Assembly: GCA_913054205.1 (NCBI GenBank)
Contig: CAJXJM010000006.1
Span: 1 to 17,881, forward strand
Direction of reading: 5' to 3'
Length of the DNA: 17,881 nucleotides
Source of the DNA: an uncultured Rhodospirillaceae bacterium
GTDB taxonomy: Bacteria > Pseudomonadota > Alphaproteobacteria > Rhodospirillales > UBA2165
Made by a program: the position numbers and the translations under genes
Notes under the pieces: generated by a model
Seen by the model: the letters and a program-made list of their open reading frames with translations, nothing else
Told to the model about the DNA's origin: nothing
Databases searched by the model: none
Part shown: in pieces, positions 15,388 through 17,881 of the stretch
How positions within the stretch are numbered: the stretch's first letter is position 1
Layout: every line of letters starts with the position of its first letter

Positions 15388-16532
15388 TTTTTAATTTTCA
15401 AAAGTCGTATAAATTCCTGAGCGACGGCAGCATGCCCCGCGGCATTCCAATGCATATCTCCGCGCAAAAAGTATTTCCCTAGCACGTCAAATGGCTTGTC
15501 CTTGGTAAATAACGGAAAGAGATCTATAAACGACACCTTCTTTTCCTCGGCCCATTTCTTCCAAAATCCACGATGCCGAGGTGCCTTCGGATCATTCAAA
15601 ATCTGATCGGGCCACGGGTAAACGGCAAGCGTTAATCCTATGTTCTTGGACCGCAATAAGTCTGCTAATCGATCCATATTTTCAGCGGCCTTGCGGCGTC
15701 CCTGTTTACCGTAGGCGTTCCAGGCTTTTTCGTTGTAGGTCCATTCGCTGGCAAAATGAGGTACAACTGCAAAAGCAGTCATCTCGGCTTCAGTCACATC
15801 GCCGAAAGATTTATTAAGGTGGTCTGCAGTTCTGTGACGTCGCCTAACGTATTTTTTTAAAAACGCCAAATTGTCGCGCGCTAAAGTGAATAAACGGGCG
15901 CTCATCGAATTGTCCCGAAACCAATGTCCAATTTTATTGATTGTTTTTTCTTCTGATCTAACAGGGACGATTAGGTTTCGTGAGTTGTCCAGCAGGTATT
16001 CTGTTACCTCATCACGGATATCTGAAACATCTATCAAAACGACTACATGATTGAAGCTCAAGCCAATTTCATTGATTAAAAATTTTGTTTTGCGGAAATA
16101 AATCTCTGGCGCATAGGAAACGACACCACCATTTAAAATCTCGATATCTTGCTTCTTATATTCCTGGGCTATTTTGCCAACGAAGGTATCCTGATAAATA
16201 AATCCTGATCCTTCGGTAAAAGAATCCCCCAAAAATAAGATGCGTTTTTTATCAATATCGATCGAAACATCGCGAACGGTTGTATCTTTAAAGCCCAAGG
16301 AATTGGTGGCAAATGAGTAATTTATCGCCCCCCACCTTTCTTGAATTACGCGATTTTTAGCCAAGGTGTGGTGAAATTTTTCAGAGCGAATGCGATGATC
16401 CATCGGTGGATAGGTCGCCCGCCAAAAATCTGTAAAATTCTTTAAACCCTGGACCAATATCAAATCGCACACCAGAAAAATCCCGAGGACAATGAGACCA
16501 GATTTAAATTTTTTGAGTTTTCCCGATATCAC
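15384..16532 (-). CDS. Membrane-anchored SGNH hydrolase-like protein (AlgJ/DHHW-like)
   Basis: A 382-residue protein with a Lys-rich start, one uncleaved membrane helix (about residues 12-30), then a long outer domain. Block I is LFLGDSFTEGSGF with nucleophile S104. NGGVVSYAPEIYF follows (about 136-148), with the block II Gly. DMHWNAAGH (359-367) supplies the catalytic Asp and His in a D-x-H-W arrangement. That arrangement is typical of AlgJ/AlgX-type O-acetyltransferase-related SGNH proteins rather than ordinary GDSL lipases (D-x-x-H). A role in acetylating or de-acetylating a surface glycan is possible, but no polysaccharide genes or MBOAT partner are in the window. The start is GTG with an AGG upstream. 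The gene looks more AT-rich than hisI or dnaE2, which may indicate a separate origin. Confidence 0.75.
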   Translation of the reverse strand: MISGKLKKFKSGLIVLGIFLVCDLILVQGLKNFTDFWRATYPPMDHRIRSEKFHHTLAKNRVIQERWGAINYSFATNSLGFKDTTVRDVSIDIDKKRILFLGDSFTEGSGFIYQDTFVGKIAQEYKKQDIEILNGGVVSYAPEIYFRKTKFLINEIGLSFNHVVVLIDVSDIRDEVTEYLLDNSRNLIVPVRSEEKTINKIGHWFRDNSMSARLFTLARDNLAFLKKYVRRRHRTADHLNKSFGDVTEAEMTAFAVVPHFASEWTYNEKAWNAYGKQGRRKAAENMDRLADLLRSKNIGLTLAVYPWPDQILNDPKAPRHRGFWKKWAEEKKVSFIDLFPLFTKDKPFDVLGKYFLRGDMHWNAAGHAAVAQEFIRLLKIKN

Positions 16533-16573
16533 TTAACACCTAACCTTACGCGGTATTTGAAATTAGCCAAAAC

Positions 16574-16602
16574 TTGACAGGCGCATCTGAAAAGACGATT
16601 AC
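16574..16602 (+). promoter_or_regulatory. Candidate sigma-70 promoter for hisI-modAB
   Basis: TTGACA (16574-16579) is a perfect -35. After 17 bp comes GATTAC (16597-16602), a weak -10 that matches three of six positions. Transcription would begin near the ATG at 16611, and no ribosome site is seen before that ATG, so a leaderless message is possible. This is weak evidence because of the poor -10. Confidence 0.35.
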
Positions 16603-16610
16603 CTACAGCC

Positions 16611-17018
16611 ATGAGCGTTAATGAGAAATCAACTATAGATCAAGCACTTGAGGCCTTGTCGTTTAGCGATGATGGGTTAATCCCGGCGATTGCGCAACAG
16701 TTCGACAGCGGCGAAGTGCTGATGATGGCGTGGATGAACCGCGACGCCATTGCCGCGACGTTAACGGAAGGCCGCGTGGTATATTGGTCGCGCTCGCGTC
16801 AAGCGCTATGGCGCAAAGGTGAAACCTCGGGACAGGTTCAAACCTTAAAAGAATTTCGCTGGGATTGCGATAACGACACGATCCTCTTGCAAGTCGATCA
16901 AGACGGCGTCGCCTGTCACACCGGTCGTCGCAGTTGCTTTTTCAACGCTGTCCGGGATGGCAAAGTTGAAACCATTGCTGAAGTCGAAATCGATCCCGAG
17001 CAGCTTTACGGTAGCTGA
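16611..17018 (+). CDS. hisI: Phosphoribosyl-AMP cyclohydrolase, histidine biosynthesis
   Basis: A complete 135-residue HisI that opens the purine ring of phosphoribosyl-AMP to give ProFAR, the third step of histidine synthesis. It is a single-domain enzyme with no HisE fusion, as usual in alphaproteobacteria. WMNRDAIAATL and VVYWSRSRQALWRKGETSG are family segments. The metal centre is visible: D85, D87 and D89 in RWDCDND bind magnesium, and C86, C102 and C109 (in DCD, ACHTG and RRSCF) bind zinc. The ATG is the only sensible start, as the protein length matches the family. No other his gene is here. modA begins one base after the stop. Confidence 0.97.
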   Translation: MSVNEKSTIDQALEALSFSDDGLIPAIAQQFDSGEVLMMAWMNRDAIAATLTEGRVVYWSRSRQALWRKGETSGQVQTLKEFRWDCDNDTILLQVDQDGVACHTGRRSCFFNAVRDGKVETIAEVEIDPEQLYGS

Positions 17019-17019
17019 A

Positions 17020-17799
17020 ATGGCTACCTTCCCGGCAAAATTTTGGCTGTTAAAATTATTGTTTGTTTGCGGATTCCTGATGGGCGGCAATCAGACCGCC
17101 GCTGCCAAAGATTTACTGGTATTTGCCGCTGCGAGTCTTTCAAATCCCTTGAAGCAAATCGCCGAAACATACGCTAAAACTGCAAAGCATCGAATTCGAC
17201 TTTCTTTTGCTTCAAGCTCAACCTTAGCGCGTCAAATTTCCAAAGGAGCACCTGCTGATATCTATATTTCTGCCAATGAAATATGGATGGATTTTTTGGC
17301 TGAAAGCATACCGGAAATAGCGGCAAGCAGGCGCGAAGTTATTTCTAACCGCCTTGTAATGATTGCGCCTAAGGGCTCCCTGCAACCCGTCAAATCTTTG
17401 GACGGAAAACGCCTTGATCAGATATTAGGAAACGGGCGCCTGGCTATTGGCGATCCTGATCATGTACCGGCCGGAATTTACGCAGTTGAGGCGTTGCAGG
17501 CATTAAAATTGTGGCAGGTCGCTAAACCAAAACTTGCCCGCCTCAATAATGTCCGCGCAGCACTGGCCCTGGTAGAACGCGGTGCCACGCCAGCCGGTAT
17601 CGTCTACCAATCCGATGCGTTCAAAAATAAAAACGTGGAGGTTTTATATAAATTTCCGGCCTCCTCTCACCGACGCATTTCGTATTGGGCAGCTCGCGTC
17701 AACAAGCGTCATGATCATGACGTGAAATATTTCTTTAAAACTCTTTTTACGCAATTGGCGAAAGATGTTTTCAAACGCCACGGTTTTCTGGTGAACTAA
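17020..17799 (+). CDS. modA: ModA, periplasmic molybdate-binding protein
   Basis: A 259-residue substrate-binding protein from the ATG at 17020. A longer in-frame start at 16957 lies inside hisI and would bury the signal peptide. The signal has a hydrophobic core (FWLLKLLFVCGFLMG) and probable cleavage at TAAA before KDLLVF. LVFAAASLSNPLKQI holds the first ligand Ser residues. SFASSSTLARQISKGAPADI supplies further oxyanion contacts, and IGDPDHVPAGIYAVEAL and NVRAALALVERGATPAGIVY are ModA hallmarks. It binds molybdate or tungstate for the ModBC transporter, whose permease gene starts 4 bp after this stop. No ModE-like operator was noticed. The C-terminal tail is unusually basic. Confidence 0.93.
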   Translation: MATFPAKFWLLKLLFVCGFLMGGNQTAAAKDLLVFAAASLSNPLKQIAETYAKTAKHRIRLSFASSSTLARQISKGAPADIYISANEIWMDFLAESIPEIAASRREVISNRLVMIAPKGSLQPVKSLDGKRLDQILGNGRLAIGDPDHVPAGIYAVEALQALKLWQVAKPKLARLNNVRAALALVERGATPAGIVYQSDAFKNKNVEVLYKFPASSHRRISYWAARVNKRHDHDVKYFFKTLFTQLAKDVFKRHGFLVN

Positions 17800-17803
17800 G
17801 CCG

Positions 17804-17881
17804 ATGTTCAGTCCCACACCCTTAGAAACTGAGGCACTCCTTCTAAGCCTTAAAGTCGCTTTCTGGAGCGTTTTAATTACC
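17804..17881 (+). CDS. modB: ModB, molybdate ABC transporter permease (3' end outside window)
   Basis: 26 codons to the window edge. The start is the ATG at 17804, 4 bp after the modA stop. It begins MFSPTPLETEALLLSLKVAF and then WSVLIT, the typical ModB opening: a short polar lead, then the first membrane helix with the LSLKVA segment. The order modA-modB agrees with the usual modABC operon, so modC is expected next. Confidence 0.85.
   Translation, partial: MFSPTPLETEALLLSLKVAFWSVLIT

Noticed and set aside
16845..17090. Minus-strand 81-residue frame across the hisI/modA joint
   Set aside because: It overlaps two clear genes on the other strand and shows no motif.
1..17881. Search by eye for tRNA, rRNA, CRISPR arrays, transposases, prophage genes and toxin-antitoxin pairs
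   Set aside because: None was seen; no regularly spaced repeats, no T-loop GTTCGAATC-type box with a cloverleaf, and no integrase motif.

Overview
The window is a 17.9 kb chromosomal segment, most likely from an alphaproteobacterium. The evidence is the imuA-imuB-dnaE2 mutagenesis cassette, a cysK-sseA-metC cluster, a zur-znuCB operon divergent from znuA with AT-rich palindromic Zur-type operators, and two families of GC-rich or dyad repeats typical of that class. I cannot place the order or genus from sequence alone. No tRNA, rRNA, CRISPR array, phage gene, transposase or origin was seen.

Layout. (1) 1-5494: SOS mutasome cassette, with imuA (left end missing), imuB and dnaE2 in one overlapping plus-strand operon. 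dnaE2 carries an in-frame palindromic repeat that adds about 39 residues. (2) 5564-6741: a degraded zone. A plus-strand MFS transporter and a minus-strand adenylate-cyclase-family gene both lack their 3' halves and meet tail to tail near 6127-6130. The cyclase remnant also has an internal TAG. (3) 6742-7857: a minus-strand single-domain rhodanese and a divergent plus-strand Nudix ADP-ribose pyrophosphatase-like gene. (4) 7973-12211: a tight sulfur amino-acid operon of cysteine synthase, 3-mercaptopyruvate sulfurtransferase and two tandem cystathionine beta-lyase-family paralogs. It ends in a 90-bp dyad repeat (12226-12315) that separates it from the convergent zinc operon. (5) 12326-15387: zinc uptake, with zur-znuC-znuB on minus and znuA on plus around two Zur-like boxes. 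(6) 15384-16532: a membrane-anchored SGNH/AlgJ-like protein on minus, whose stop interlocks with that of znuA. (7) 16611-17881: hisI followed after 1 bp by modA and the start of modB (molybdate ABC transporter).

How the genes work together. ImuA, ImuB and DnaE2 form the damage-inducible translesion synthesis complex. CysK, SseA and the two MetC-like lyases represent the protein families that make cysteine, sulfide and persulfide, so co-transcription suggests a sulfide/persulfide or methionine-cysteine interconversion module. ZnuABC and Zur form a self-contained zinc-regulated importer.

Most of the window is ordinary housekeeping and accessory metabolism. I do not see a wholly new system. The strongest unusual signals are the coding palindromic element inside dnaE2, the double-truncation scar at about 6127, and the first MetC paralog, which has lost the phosphate-binding Arg kept by its neighbour. 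Functional calls rest on motif recognition by eye; no database search was run.
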